Assembly (NCBI GenBank): GCA_001566295.1
Contig: KQ964246.1
Span: 3,782,001 to 3,846,000 of the forward strand
Direction: 5' to 3'
DNA: 64,000 nt
Origin: Microdochium bolleyi
Taxonomy: Eukaryota; Ascomycota; Sordariomycetes; Xylariales; Microdochiaceae
Part shown: piece after piece, positions 31,538-41,800 of the stretch
Numbering within the stretch: position 1 is the stretch's first letter
Layout of the letters: each line of letters begins with the position of its first letter
Translations under genes and position numbers: made by a program
Notes under the pieces: generated by a model
Told to the model about the DNA's origin: nothing
Databases searched by the model: none
What the model saw: the letters and a program-made list of their open reading frames with translations, nothing else

Positions 31538-33262
31538 ATGAGTGTCAACTCTATCGGCAGGCCGGTGTGCCTTACACGGTGTCTGAGACAACCCGTCCGT
31601 ACCACAGTTACTGCTGTCCATCACAAGAGCCGGCATGGTTCATCACAGTCACGCACACTCACCTCAGAGACGAGACCGCGGAGGAAGATTCATTCTTCCT
31701 CGTCGTCGAGATCCTCTGCTCCTGCCGCTGACCAGGGCCTGGCGGCCACGGCCTCGTCAGTACACAACTTCGCCAGCCAGATAGTCCACGCCACCACCTC
31801 GGCTACAGCAGGACCCGAATCATCATCAGCATCATCATCGCAAACAAGCAGGACAAGGAATATGGCCAAGAAGTCGCCTCTATCTGTCTTGCCTCTGGAA
31901 ACCATCCTGCGGACTCTGGTGACGAGCACGATATCATCGTCGCCGTTGCTCCTGCCGCCCTCGCTCGCCATCATGACACTCCTCGCACACTCCAACAACG
32001 CCATCCTCAACCCCGAGCGTAATCGCCTTCTGAACTGGGTCCTGAAGAAGACCTTCTACGCACAGTACTGCGCCGGCGAGAACGCCGCGGAGGTTCGGCA
32101 GACCCTGGCAGGACTCAACAAGATTGGCTTCACCGGTGTGATCCTCAACTATGCCCGTGAAGTCGTCCTCACCGAGGCCCAGAGCAAGAACCTCACGCCT
32201 TGCGACACTGGCGCCGAGGCAGAAGCGTGCATCCGCGATGAGATCAACCCGTGGCTCAAGGCCACCCTCGCCACCGTCCAGATCGCCCAGCCGCATGACT
32301 TTGTTGCTCTCAAGTTCACCGGTGCGGGCCGGCAGGCCCTTTACGCGCTGCGGAACCGCCTACCACCACCCAAGGCTCTTGCTGCGGCCATCGACGAGAT
32401 CTGCCAACTCGCTGCCACCCGCAATGTGCCGCTGCTCTTCGACGCCGAACAGACCGCGCTCCAGGCTGGCATCGACGATTGGACGATCGACTACGCCCGC
32501 AGGTACAACAACATCACACCCAACCACGCCATCATCTACGGCACATACCAGTCGTACCTGAAGCACTGCCCCGAGCTTCTCAGCAAGCACCTCGCCATCG
32601 CCGCCAAGGAGAACTTCACGCTCGGCGTCAAGCTCGTGCGCGGGGCATACCTGGGCGCCGACCCGCGGCACATGATCCACGACACCAAGGAGGACACGGA
32701 CCGGTGCTGCGACGGCATCTCGGAGGCGCTCATCACGCGGACGTGGAACAGCGTGCTCAAGCCGCAGGAGGGCCAGCCCGAGTTCCCGCCCGTCAGCGTG
32801 GTCCTGGGCACGCACAACCTCGAGACCGTGCAGAAGGCGCAGGCGCTGCACGCGAGCCCGCAGGCCGCGGGCGTCGAGCTTGCCATCGCGCAGCTCATGG
32901 GCATGGCGGACGAGGTCAGCTGCGCGCTCATCGCGGGCGACAAGGGCGAGCAGGCTGCTGCTCCTCCTGCGAACGCTGTCACTGCCGCCGCCGTCAAGAC
33001 TACTGGCGCTACCACTACTGGTGTCGGACTCCATTCTGCTACCACTTCCACCGCCACCCTCGTTGGCAGCGGCAGCGGCAGCGACACTAAGGCTAAGGCG
33101 TACAAGTACATTGTCTGGGGCACAACCAAGGAGTGCATGACCTACCTGCTGCGACGGGCGCACGAGAACAAGGATGCCGTGTCGCGCACCAAGGCCGGGC
33201 GGGACGCCATGTGGGAGGAGGCCAAGCGGCGGTTCTGGGGTGCCTTCTCGTCGTCATCGTAG
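31538..33262 (+). CDS. Proline dehydrogenase, mitochondrial
   Basis: Unspliced, 574 aa. The enzyme oxidises L-proline to pyrroline-5-carboxylate with FAD in the mitochondrial matrix; yeast PUT1 and Aspergillus prnD are homologues. Residues 1-110 are Ser/Thr/Arg-rich and poor in acids, a long presequence. The catalytic barrel spans about 130-550. Visible motifs are LLFDAEQT, GTYQSYLK, LGVKLVRGAYLGADPR, VVLGTHNLETV, QLMGMADEVSCAL and, near the end, YLLRRAHENKDA, whose two Arg and Glu bind the proline carboxylate/amine. A low-complexity Ala/Thr/Ser/Gly insert of about 47 residues (473-519) sits between the barrel strand ending in IAGDKGEQ and KYIVWGTT. Many fungal homologues have a shorter loop there. 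Confidence 0.93.
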   Translation: MSVNSIGRPVCLTRCLRQPVRTTVTAVHHKSRHGSSQSRTLTSETRPRRKIHSSSSSRSSAPAADQGLAATASSVHNFASQIVHATTSATAGPESSSASSSQTSRTRNMAKKSPLSVLPLETILRTLVTSTISSSPLLLPPSLAIMTLLAHSNNAILNPERNRLLNWVLKKTFYAQYCAGENAAEVRQTLAGLNKIGFTGVILNYAREVVLTEAQSKNLTPCDTGAEAEACIRDEINPWLKATLATVQIAQPHDFVALKFTGAGRQALYALRNRLPPPKALAAAIDEICQLAATRNVPLLFDAEQTALQAGIDDWTIDYARRYNNITPNHAIIYGTYQSYLKHCPELLSKHLAIAAKENFTLGVKLVRGAYLGADPRHMIHDTKEDTDRCCDGISEALITRTWNSVLKPQEGQPEFPPVSVVLGTHNLETVQKAQALHASPQAAGVELAIAQLMGMADEVSCALIAGDKGEQAAAPPANAVTAAAVKTTGATTTGVGLHSATTSTATLVGSGSGSDTKAKAYKYIVWGTTKECMTYLLRRAHENKDAVSRTKAGRDAMWEEAKRRFWGAFSSSS

Positions 33263-33605
33263 ATCGGTTGAGTCCGAGGAAGCGGCGAAGGGGGACCATT
33301 GAGGAGGGACATTGTATTTAGCGTCTGGTTTTGTTTTTGGTCGTCAAGTACAGGTTCTTCTACGGAAGACCTAGCCAGAGCCTAGATATCAAGAGAATCA
33401 AAGGTTTAGAGAGTCAAAGCTGAACATGACCTCACTTGCTGTATCTGCGCTACGTGAGTACAGATGTTCCCGATTCGGCGTCCTCCTTGCAAGCATGTTC
33501 AAGATTCGATGCAGTAGAGTCTCGTGACACAAGTTGCTGAATCTGGCTACCGTGCGGACCTTCACATTCCTCCCCTCGCTCCTACTCTTCCGTCTTCGTG
33601 GCTCG
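33263..33605. other. Convergent gap between proline dehydrogenase and CGI121
   Basis: 3' flanks of the two genes; no coding signal. Confidence 0.6.
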
Positions 33606-34534
33606 TCAAATTCCCCTCAGCGCCATCCCGCCGAGCACAAGCGTCTCCAGCTCCCTCCGCCGCGCCTCGTCCCCGCCGTCAGCACCGCCCTTGGGAAGGC
33701 CGTCCAGCACGGCGACGCCGCTGTTGAGCTTGTAGTACTTGCGCACCTTGGCCCAGTCCGTGCCCTGCGCGACGACGGCGTCCGTGAAGGACGACGGCGT
33801 GCCCTGGACGTGAGCGGCGAGGTGGGCGGCGACGGTCTCCGCCGTCGCGGTCTGCTCTGGTGGTGGTGATGATGATGATGATGATGATGCGGGGGAGATG
33901 AGAACTTTGACGATGATGATGTCCTTGCTGGTCGGGGTGATGCCGAAGCGCCGGTATGCCTCGGCGATCTGGGGAGGGATGGTGAGTTAGATAGAGGTTG
34001 TTGTTTGCGGAGAGAGAGGTAGCAAGTCAAGAGGCGATCACGAGGTTTTCGAAAACAGTCCTTTGTGTGAATTGGCAAGGAGTTGCAAGGATCACAGGGG
34101 AATTTACTTACATTATTCGTCGGGCTGAGCGAGCACACAATCTCCGAGTGGATATTGGGCGTCTTCATGTTGCCTCCGGACTGGATCATGATGGCCTTAT
34201 GTACCGCCGCGAGAACTTGCAGCCTCGACACGACCTTTTTTTACATGATATCAGCGGGATTCATACAAAGGAATTCCGGTCTGGCGATGGTGTTTCGTTT
34301 CTACGTGAGCTTTCACAGCCCCACGATAGACGTCCCCCTCTGGACGAGTGGAAGGGAGTCGGGAAAGTGGAAACTCACGCAGCTCGCGTCGATGAAGGCA
34401 TACTCAAAGTCCTGGTTCCGGCTGAGTAGCTGCTGCTGGAGGAACTCGGCGTTCTGGATGTCCTTGTACAGGGCAACGTGGACCGAGTGCGTGGCGGGGA
34501 TATGCTCGAGCTGTATCGTCTCAAGGGTCGCCAT
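33606..34534 (-). CDS. CGI121: EKC/KEOPS complex subunit CGI121
   Basis: Exons 34534-34379, 34234-34112 and 33968-33606 give 213 aa. KEOPS makes the t6A37 modification of tRNAs that read ANN codons and also acts at telomeres. Exon 1 reads MATLETIQLEHIPATHSVHV and ends FIDASC. Exon 2 has VVSRLQVLAAVHKA and NIHSEIVCSLSPTNN. Exon 3 starts IAEAYRRFGI and contains the conserved TSKDIIIVKVL strand. This order and these blocks match the CGI121/TPRKB family. A Ser run (residues about 121-128) comes from a GAT/ATC microsatellite at 33868-33889. It is head-to-head with TIM50. Confidence 0.93.
33868..33889. repeat. (GAT)7 microsatellite in CGI121
   Basis: Seven GAT units plus one base on the plus strand; on the minus strand they encode the Ser run in exon 3 of CGI121. 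It lies in the loop between the beta strand and the C-terminal helices, so it should be tolerated. Confidence 0.9.
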
Positions 34535-35363
34535 GATGATATCTGGGCCCCTGGACAAAGATGGAGTTGTCCAGGAGTTCGCTGTCGTATCTGAGGGAGT
34601 TGTGTAAGAGCCCCCTGCTCGAAGACCTGGACCAAGATGCGGAATGGCGGGGCAGGTGTCGTTCAGCTTCAGGATCTGATGATAATGGACGATGACGGGT
34701 CAGGGTGCGAGAAAGGCTATCCGACGGGTGCGGAACGTGCGATGCAAACCAACCCGAAGCATTGCTTCTTGTGATAGTATCGAGCACGACTCGGAGGATC
34801 TGAAAGAAGGCTGTGTTCTTTGCTTTACTTGCGGCTTGATCAATCACGATGGTGGGGTCCGGTCAAGCTCCGACACCACTTGAACTTCCAAATGCGAAGG
34901 AATAAAGATGCCACCCGGCCGCCCTGCAGTTCACAACGTCACCTCACCTTTATATTTCAACAAGCTGACACTACCAAACTCCCTGGATCTTCAGTATCTA
35001 TGTTAATCAAACTGAATCTAATGAGTCCACCGCCGCGATGGAGGATGCTCGGCGGACAGTGCAGGGGCACAGTGTAAAGCGGTCATCCACGGCCACGCTG
35101 ATTGCGATAAGGCTGCCTGTTCAAAATTCGTGGAAAAAGTTGGGTGCGGATGGAACCACTGGCCGGGCGCATGTGTCTTGCCTGTGTGGCCCGCTGTGGG
35201 ACTGGACTGGCGTCACATCATCCATCCACTCCACGACGACGACCTGCCCTCACGCCTCACGCTCAGTCGCAGCTGCTGCAATCCAACCTCGCGGCTTCCC
35301 ACCAACCACGCCCGTGCAGCTTCGCAGTCGCTGCGCTCCGCCGATATCGCCGCACACCACAAG
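34535..35363. promoter_or_regulatory. Divergent promoter, CGI121 / TIM50
   Basis: 829 bp between the two start codons. No coding signal in support; the plus frame that runs in from 35130 is the TIM50 leader in frame but has no better start than 35364. Confidence 0.45.
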
Positions 35364-36946
35364 ATGCTGTCAAGAGCCATCGCGCGCTCGGCGCGCATGC
35401 CCTCGCCATGGAGGGCAGCCACAACACGCAGCGCACCGCTGCTCCTGCCCTCGTCCATAGCCATGCGCAGGATGGCCACCGGCGGCCCTCCTCGCAAACC
35501 CGAGTCGGACGCCCAGAAAGAGCCTCAGCCGACAGAACCGAAGCCAGAGTCTGCGGACGCGCCGGAACCCGTGCCCGACTTCAGCAAGCTCCCCGACCTC
35601 ACGCAGGGCATCCCTTCGACCCTCGAGTATGAGCTGTCCAGCAAGGGCAAGAAGGGCAGCTCGGCCAAGCCTGGCGAGGAGCCCGCGCCCGAGGCCGAGT
35701 CTGAACCAGAGCCGCAGCCCGGCAGCCGGCCGCACAAGGAGATGCCCTCCTCCGCCTACGAAACGTCGACCGACAGGAGGAGGATGAAGACCGCCAACGT
35801 CCTCTACCTGACTGCCGCTCTGGGCGCCTTCGGCACGCTCGCATATTTCGGCCGGCCATGGGACGAGGAGGAGGCCCAGAAGCACACCGACATCGACAAC
35901 TCGTGGTCGCCCATGTCGTGGTGGGCGCGCGCAGTCGCTCGCCAGAACCAGTCACTCGACTACTACCGTGAGCCAGCGTTCGAGAAGCTTCTGCCCGACC
36001 CGGACCCGATGTTCGAGCGCCCGTACACCCTCTGCATCAGTCTCGAAGATATGCTGCTGCACAGCGAGTGGACGAGAGAGCACGGCTGGAGGGTCGCGAA
36101 GCGTCCCGGTGTCGACTACTTCCTGCGGTATCTCAGCCAGTACTACGAGCTCGTGCTCTTCACCACCGTGCCGTTCCAGATGGGTGACCCCCTGGTCCGT
36201 AAGCTGGATCCCTTCCGCTTTATTGTGTGGCCGCTGTTCAGAGAAGCTACGAAATACAAGAACGGCGAAGTCGTCAAGGTAAGACTGGCCTGTCCTTTAT
36301 TGTTCCACATAGAAGCTCGACACTGACTCAAAGGCACCTGTAGGATCTCTCGTACCTCAACCGTGACTTGTCCAAGGTTATCATCATCGACAGCAAGGCC
36401 TCCCATGTGCAGAACCAGCCTGAGAACGCCATCATCCTGCCTCCGTGGAAGGGTGAGAAGGGTGACAAGGAGCTTGTGTCCCTCATCCCATTCCTCGAGT
36501 ACATCCACACCATGCAATACAAGGATACACGCGAAGTCCTCAAGTCGTTCGACGGTAAGCACATCCCCACGGAATTTGCCCGTCGCGAAGCGATCGCTCG
36601 TGCCGAATTCAACAAGCAAGTCGCGGCCCAGAAGAAGCGTGCTCCTTCCGGCATGGCCGCCCTCGGCAACCTTCTGGGCCTCAAGCCCAGCAATATGAGC
36701 ATGATGGTCCCCGTCGAGGGCGAGCAGAGTGCCTCGGAAGCCTTCGCGTCGGGCAAGATGTTGCAGGATATCGCCCGCGAGCGCGGCCAGCGCAACTACG
36801 AGATGCTCGAGAAGCAGATTCGCGAGAACGGTGCACAGTGGCTCAAGGAGGAGCAGGAGGCCCAAGAGAAGGCTCAAGCCGAGGCCATGAGCAGCATGAA
36901 GACGAACTTCACCGGCTGGTTTGGGTCGGATGAAGGCAAGAAGTAA
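35364..36946 (+). CDS. TIM50: Mitochondrial import inner membrane translocase subunit TIM50
   Basis: Exons 35364-36278 and 36344-36946 give 505 aa; the 65-bp intron lies after EVVK. TIM50 is the TIM23-complex receptor that passes presequence proteins from TOM to TIM23. The N-terminal 40 residues form a presequence rich in Arg/Ala/Ser. A Pro/Glu-rich stretch follows, then one TM (TANVLYLTAALGAFGTLAYF). The intermembrane-space FCP1-like domain contains PYTLCISLEDMLLHSEW, EHGWRVAKRPGVDYFLRYLS, YYELVLFTTVPF, RKLDPFRFIVWPLFREAT, DLSYLNRDLSKVIIID and LIPFLEYI. The phosphatase DxDx(T/V) motif reads SLEDM, as expected for a non-catalytic TIM50. The C-terminus is helical and charged (QWLKEEQEAQEKAQAEAM). 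Confidence 0.95.
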
Positions 36947-37486
36947 AGTCGACACTACGGCCACGGGAAACATCGCATCACGATTGTACGAGTAAAAGGG
37001 GAAGAGCTAGGTGCGCAGATCCGTCGCGTTCGGCATGGGGATGTACAAAAGCATAGAGGAGGGTAGTATATCATGGCCCTGTGAGGATACTGGACGGGAT
37101 GAAACGATCATCCTGCGACGGATTTCTAGCTGTGCCCTGCACCTCTTGCGGCGCCAGAGGAAGACCGAAAGAGCACGTCTACAAAAGTCATCTTTAAGAC
37201 GGGTTTTAGCTTCAGTCCGTCGGCATCAAAGTAATGGGGGACAGGGACGTTTGGGGCCTGGGAGCAAGGAAGAGCCTCCGCATAATGTTGTACACCACCC
37301 CACACACCACCACACCTTTAGAAGAGCTAAGGCATGTCCTTTTCTTGTGTTTATATATTGTTGTATATCAGGAACGAAAACGATCTACGATCATCCCTCG
37401 AGCTCTTTTGGCTTCTCTTATGGTGGTGCAGTAGCTGGGCGGATCCGCGCCGTCGGCAAGCCTTGTCCATCACACGGACCAGAAGC
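36947..37486. other. 3' flank of TIM50
   Basis: Tail of TIM50 and spacer. A plus frame of about 250 codons (37011-37772) crosses it, but it has no motif and overlaps a more protein-like minus-strand frame. Confidence 0.45.
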
Positions 37487-37815
37487 TCAAGAGCCCTCCC
37501 CCCCCCTCTTCAAGAGAGCTGTGCTAATTACGTTGCCTGTCTTGCCGGGCTCGTTCTCTTTCTTGACGGACTGGCTTACGTATTCTACAGCCTCGGTGGG
37601 CTGCATCTCCCAAATGACCTGGAGGAAGCGACTGAAGTTTTCCTGGGGAAAGTACAGCACGCGTGAAAGAGTTGGGCAAAGGCCTCGCGGGGTTCTTGGC
37701 ACGGGCGGACAGTCAAGTCAGCCAGTAGACTTCATAGGTGATTTCCATGAGTCGCTGCTCGGGATTGACTGAGTTGGTTTGCTTGTGTGAGATGACGTCT
37801 TGCTCTGTCTTCCGC
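37487..37815 (-). CDS. Possible unrecognised minus-strand gene, partial model
   Basis: Two exon-like pieces on the minus strand look protein-like. The downstream piece, 37642-37487, follows a strong TTTCCCCAG acceptor and encodes 51 residues starting ENFSRFLQVIWEMQPTEAVE and ending KRGGEGS before a stop. The upstream piece, about 37815-37731, encodes a charged peptide containing NSVNPEQRLMEITYE and follows a CTAAC branch-like site and an AAACAG acceptor. The intron between would be 88 bp, in phase, but its GTCTAC donor is weak. The 5' end is unresolved; an ATG at 37902 (MPWNLLRRLRY) could begin it. I do not recognise the family, and it may be a decayed gene. Confidence 0.3.
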
Positions 37816-38399
37816 CTGTTTCTCCTCAAGTTAGCGACTCAGGCCGGATCACCCCCAGCTGTCGCTGTACCCCTGACATATCGAAGACGCCTTAAAAGAT
37901 TCCAGGGCATCTCGACAAGAAGACTCGAGTAACAAGATAATTTGATCCCTTGCTTTAACAGAGCTTGCGCGTATATCGTGACCAACAAAGAAGGGCGAAG
38001 TCTACTTGGTATATGCCAATACTGGTTGCCTGAAAAGAGAGCCTGTCTCACTTCGCTCTGGTTCTTGTGCCCTCATGAGGGTAAGGAGTGTGCATTTTAC
38101 CTAGACTCTTCCAAATATCGCCAGGACGAGACGTTCAAGAAACTACTGTCTATCGGCCAGACATACATAAGGGAGTTCCCCGCCATCATTGATAGTTCTC
38201 GCTTATCCTCGTGATAGAAGGAAGCGGTGGGGTCACCACAACACCCCCGGCTCAACCTCCTTACTCTGCTCGAGCCCCTTACTATATCAACGGCGAATAT
38301 CCGCCCGCACACCATATGCCTAGCCTTTCCCCCCGAGAGAACACTATGTTCTGACGGGAAGGCGCAAGCTTCCCTGATCAAGTGCCGTCGCCACTAACA
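37816..38399. other. Spacer with a short plus-strand frame
   Basis: A plus frame 37942-38214 has a moderately protein-like second half, but there is no TATA box, splice partner or homology to support it. A minus frame (38097-38381) overlaps it. Confidence 0.35.
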
Positions 38400-38867
38400 T
38401 CAGTTGTGGCCGCCACCGTAGACGCCAACGGCCTCGGTGCCGCTGCTGCTCCCGTCGGTCCACGACTGGTCGTTCATCCAGCACCACTCGCACGACGGGT
38501 TCATTGGGCAGCTTAGGTCGCTTCATTTTCGTGCATTGATTTCCTCGTGGTCAGCTCGCGCCCAAACCGAAGACAGACAAAAGAAAGGACTATGGGCATG
38601 CGCCGACCGCCTGGGGAGGGGGGGCTGGCGGAGAAGGGAATAGGACCAGGTTGGGGTGGAATTGAAGCAGTAGTTTTTTTATCCTTACGTCGAGGGACAG
38701 TGCTTGCAGTAGAGCTCCCACTCATCGCAGTCTGGCTTCGCCTTGAGACCGAACGGCAGCGGCGCGGCGGTGTCGGCGTCGCGGGCCGCCCGCTGGCGGA
38801 GCGTCGGTGACGCAGTCGCGAGGCCGGCGGCCGCGGTCAGAGAGGCGATGACTGCGTAGAACTTCAT
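38400..38867 (-). CDS. Small secreted Cys-rich protein
   Basis: Exons 38867-38689 and 38511-38400 give 96 aa. Exon 1 alone would stop soon after CKHCPST. The GTAAGG donor at 38688 and the CCTAAG acceptor at 38512 restore a frame that continues CPMNPSCEWCWMNDQSWT and ends in a Gly-rich tail. Residues 1-20 are a signal peptide (MKFYAVIASLTAAAGLATAS). The mature part has a basic stretch (LRQRAARDAD) that may be a processing site, then six Cys between about residues 48 and 67 with spacing C-x6-C-x2-C-x3-C-x5-C-x2-C. It is the size and type of many fungal secreted effector-like or antimicrobial peptides. No family recognised; a function is not claimed. Confidence 0.65.
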
Positions 38868-41800
38868 TGTGTTTGTCTTTCTTCCTTGGTAGTTTTCTCT
38901 TGGCTGAGAGGGCGGGTTTCTCGGGATAGAGATTGGGTGCGGGAAGCGTGGATGACTTGATGAGGAAGTGGCCGTCGTGATGTCTTGACGAGGGTATGAT
39001 TAAAGGGAGGTCCTGGGACGTTCGCGAGGTGAGTATTTATCCTCGAGAATGATCTCGTCTTATTGTGACTGGCTGTGAGCCCCTGGATGACCTGTCGCCT
39101 TGATGATGGAGTTGTCTGGGCTGCATGTAGCCGATCGGGCGGCAGCCACCGCGTCAAGGACGAGACAAGACGAAGAAGCGAAGGAGGACGAGCCGGACAA
39201 CCGGACACAAAACACCCAGGTCCTCGGCTTTCATCACGGTTCGAGGTCATGAGCAAAGGTTTCACGTGTGGCGCTGACCTCGAAGTCCAGGCTGGATATC
39301 GTACGCACACGATATCATATCGGATTGCATCCGGGCCAGAGGAATGGCATCGTGATGCCCAGCGTGCAACATTCTCGGGCATCGTGGGGCTTCTTCCATG
39401 CCTTCTTCGTCATCAGCCTTGTTATTCTTCACTCATTCTGTGACTACGTCGTGCTCGTGCGACTGACTATGCGACGCAGGCAGAGGGCATCTTCCTCATC
39501 ACGTGTCGTCAGTCCGGAGCCCGAAGGGCCCAGCGTGTTTCGGAATATTTGAGGCCCTCGCCAAGACTAAGAGGCACGTGGCGAGTGTCGGAAACACATC
39601 AGTGCAACGAGTCAAAGCCACAAGTGAAGCTGACTCGTTACCTTTGTCGAACCTCGTGTGCTATTTTCTGTGTTCAAGTCTTCCCACGCTCGTCAGCCCA
39701 CGTGGACACGTGGTCTTGGAAACGTTCGGTGTTGCGTTTGTGCCATGTGTGAGTTGTACAGCGTCTTGTCTGGGCTGCCTGATGGTAGGAAGAGTGCCGA
39801 GGGGAGCCGCTTCAATCACAAGGAGGAAGTATCAAGGGGACTTATTACCGGAAACGCGGAAGGCAAGCCGCCTGAGGCATTGTCACACAATATTTCGGCG
39901 GGGAGCAATCCGTGAGGTCGTATTTCCTCGCTTGCTTAAGCGATGAGGCGTGTTGCACTTGTCGCTTGGGGCTTACATTGTGTTACCTCACACAGTGCCG
40001 TGGATGGGTCCTTGATGATATCCTGACAATGCTGTGTGCTAGGCCTACGGAGGATAGAATGCTCACAGTTACCACCAAAGGGTTGCGACCAGTGCTGATT
40101 GGTAGACGAAAAGAACTTAGAGGATGTCGTTATCTTGAGCACTCGTTAGGGGTGAGACAGCGGAAGTGTCCCGCACGAAGGAGAAAGTAGGTTGCCGAGA
40201 CCTGCGAAAGGAACTATTCTCGTTCACCAAGCCGACCTGTCGGTCTCTGGTGATAGTACGAGTACCGCACTTTAATCGAGAAATCATTGCGTGCATTTTG
40301 ACTCATTCATCGAACTCCGACACGATATGGCCGGTGACTGCGATAACTCAACTGAATCAAGGTATCAAACTCCGGAAGGTACATTGCAGGCTGTTGCTGA
40401 AGAATTTGCAGGTTACCACGAGCTGTCGGTTAGCAGCGAAAAAGTCGCTACAGCTGATCTCATCCAAGCAACAGCTGCATGGGAAATCAACTGAACAATC
40501 ATCAACGACACTCGTGCTGGAGGAAAGTCTTGATTGCCCCCTCTATCGACACGCAGCGTCCGTTTCTCGTGTCACGCTCGAAGTATGCTTGCATGTCTCG
40601 ACGTACAGCTCATCCCTCACAATCTGCATACGACCATGGCAGATTATAGCATGGCACCGTACTAGAAAGCCTCCTAGAATATGCCTCGACATGGCTTGAA
40701 CCTTGTTGGGCGTCATATGTGAGACAAGTAGTCCATGGGGACAGGCCGTGAATAATTATGAGTCTCGAGGGCTCAGAGATGCCCTATCGATTGTTGTACA
40801 AATGCATCTCCAAAACGGTTCGCCGTGTCTAGCCGACGATTAAAATGCATACGCCGTAAGCGAGAATCCGTTGTTGTTAGCCTGCTGAGGAAATGTCGTA
40901 TTGGGCGGGCACGAGCAGCCACCGTCAACGGAGTTGAAAGTGTTGGCAGGGCAGACGTGGTCTCCCGGGTGAGCCAGTTCTGGTGTGAGCGCAAGTATTG
41001 GTGGCATATCGAGCTCTTCGGTTCGGCAGAACTCAGACGAGACTCCTAGCCAAAATTTGAGAACTATCTGAACGTCTAGAGGCCCGAAGAGCGGAGACGG
41101 CGAGAGGTTGGCCGTGAACAGCGAGACACAGCTTCATCGAACAGGAGAAAAACGTCCGGCCTGTCGATGGAGGCGGACCGGGGCCGCGCGGCGAGCGGCC
41201 CGCATGGCAAGTTGCGCGTCGTCGAAGTTGTTGGTTCGTGACCGCTCGGCCGAGCCGCTATAGTCGGCAGTATAGCATGGATCTGTCGGAGTATAGTCGC
41301 TTTAAGACATGCGCCGCGCCTGCGTCGGCGGAGTTGGTGGAAATACACGCCTCTCCCATGAAAAGGTTGAGCAACGAAGAAAACATTCCTTCGGGCCACT
41401 TCTGGCACCCGCCTACATATGACAGGTCGCATGCCTCCGTCCGCCGCTGGGCACAACGGCACTTGCCGTCACTACTGCGTGTGATTGCAGGCACGGAACC
41501 TGCCAGTGCCAGTGCTCAGCGATCCCCCTCCACAAAACCCGGTTTGCATTGTACTGGATTAATGGCGCAGACGGCAATTGCAGCTATGAATCGGTGTGGA
41601 AAATATAGTTGTCTCAACCCGATCCAGGGTCCGCGCTGTAGTCTCAAGCATAATTCACACACAGCAGCATTCGCGCGAGAGAGCCACGATGAATTGGACC
41701 ACGAGCCTGCGCTTCTCTTCCAGATAGCCCCGCCTCATGCCCAGCACTCACGGGCGCTGAGATTACTAGCGACACCCTCTACCTTGCGGCTCTATGAGAA

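Noticed and set aside
37011..37772. Plus-strand frame of about 250 codons after TIM50
   Set aside because: No domain, signal or codon pattern; its right half is antisense to a more protein-like minus frame.
40626..40680. String GCATACGACCATGG resembling the start of fungal 5S rRNA
   Set aside because: Similarity stops after about a dozen bases; the rest of the conserved 5S sequence is absent.
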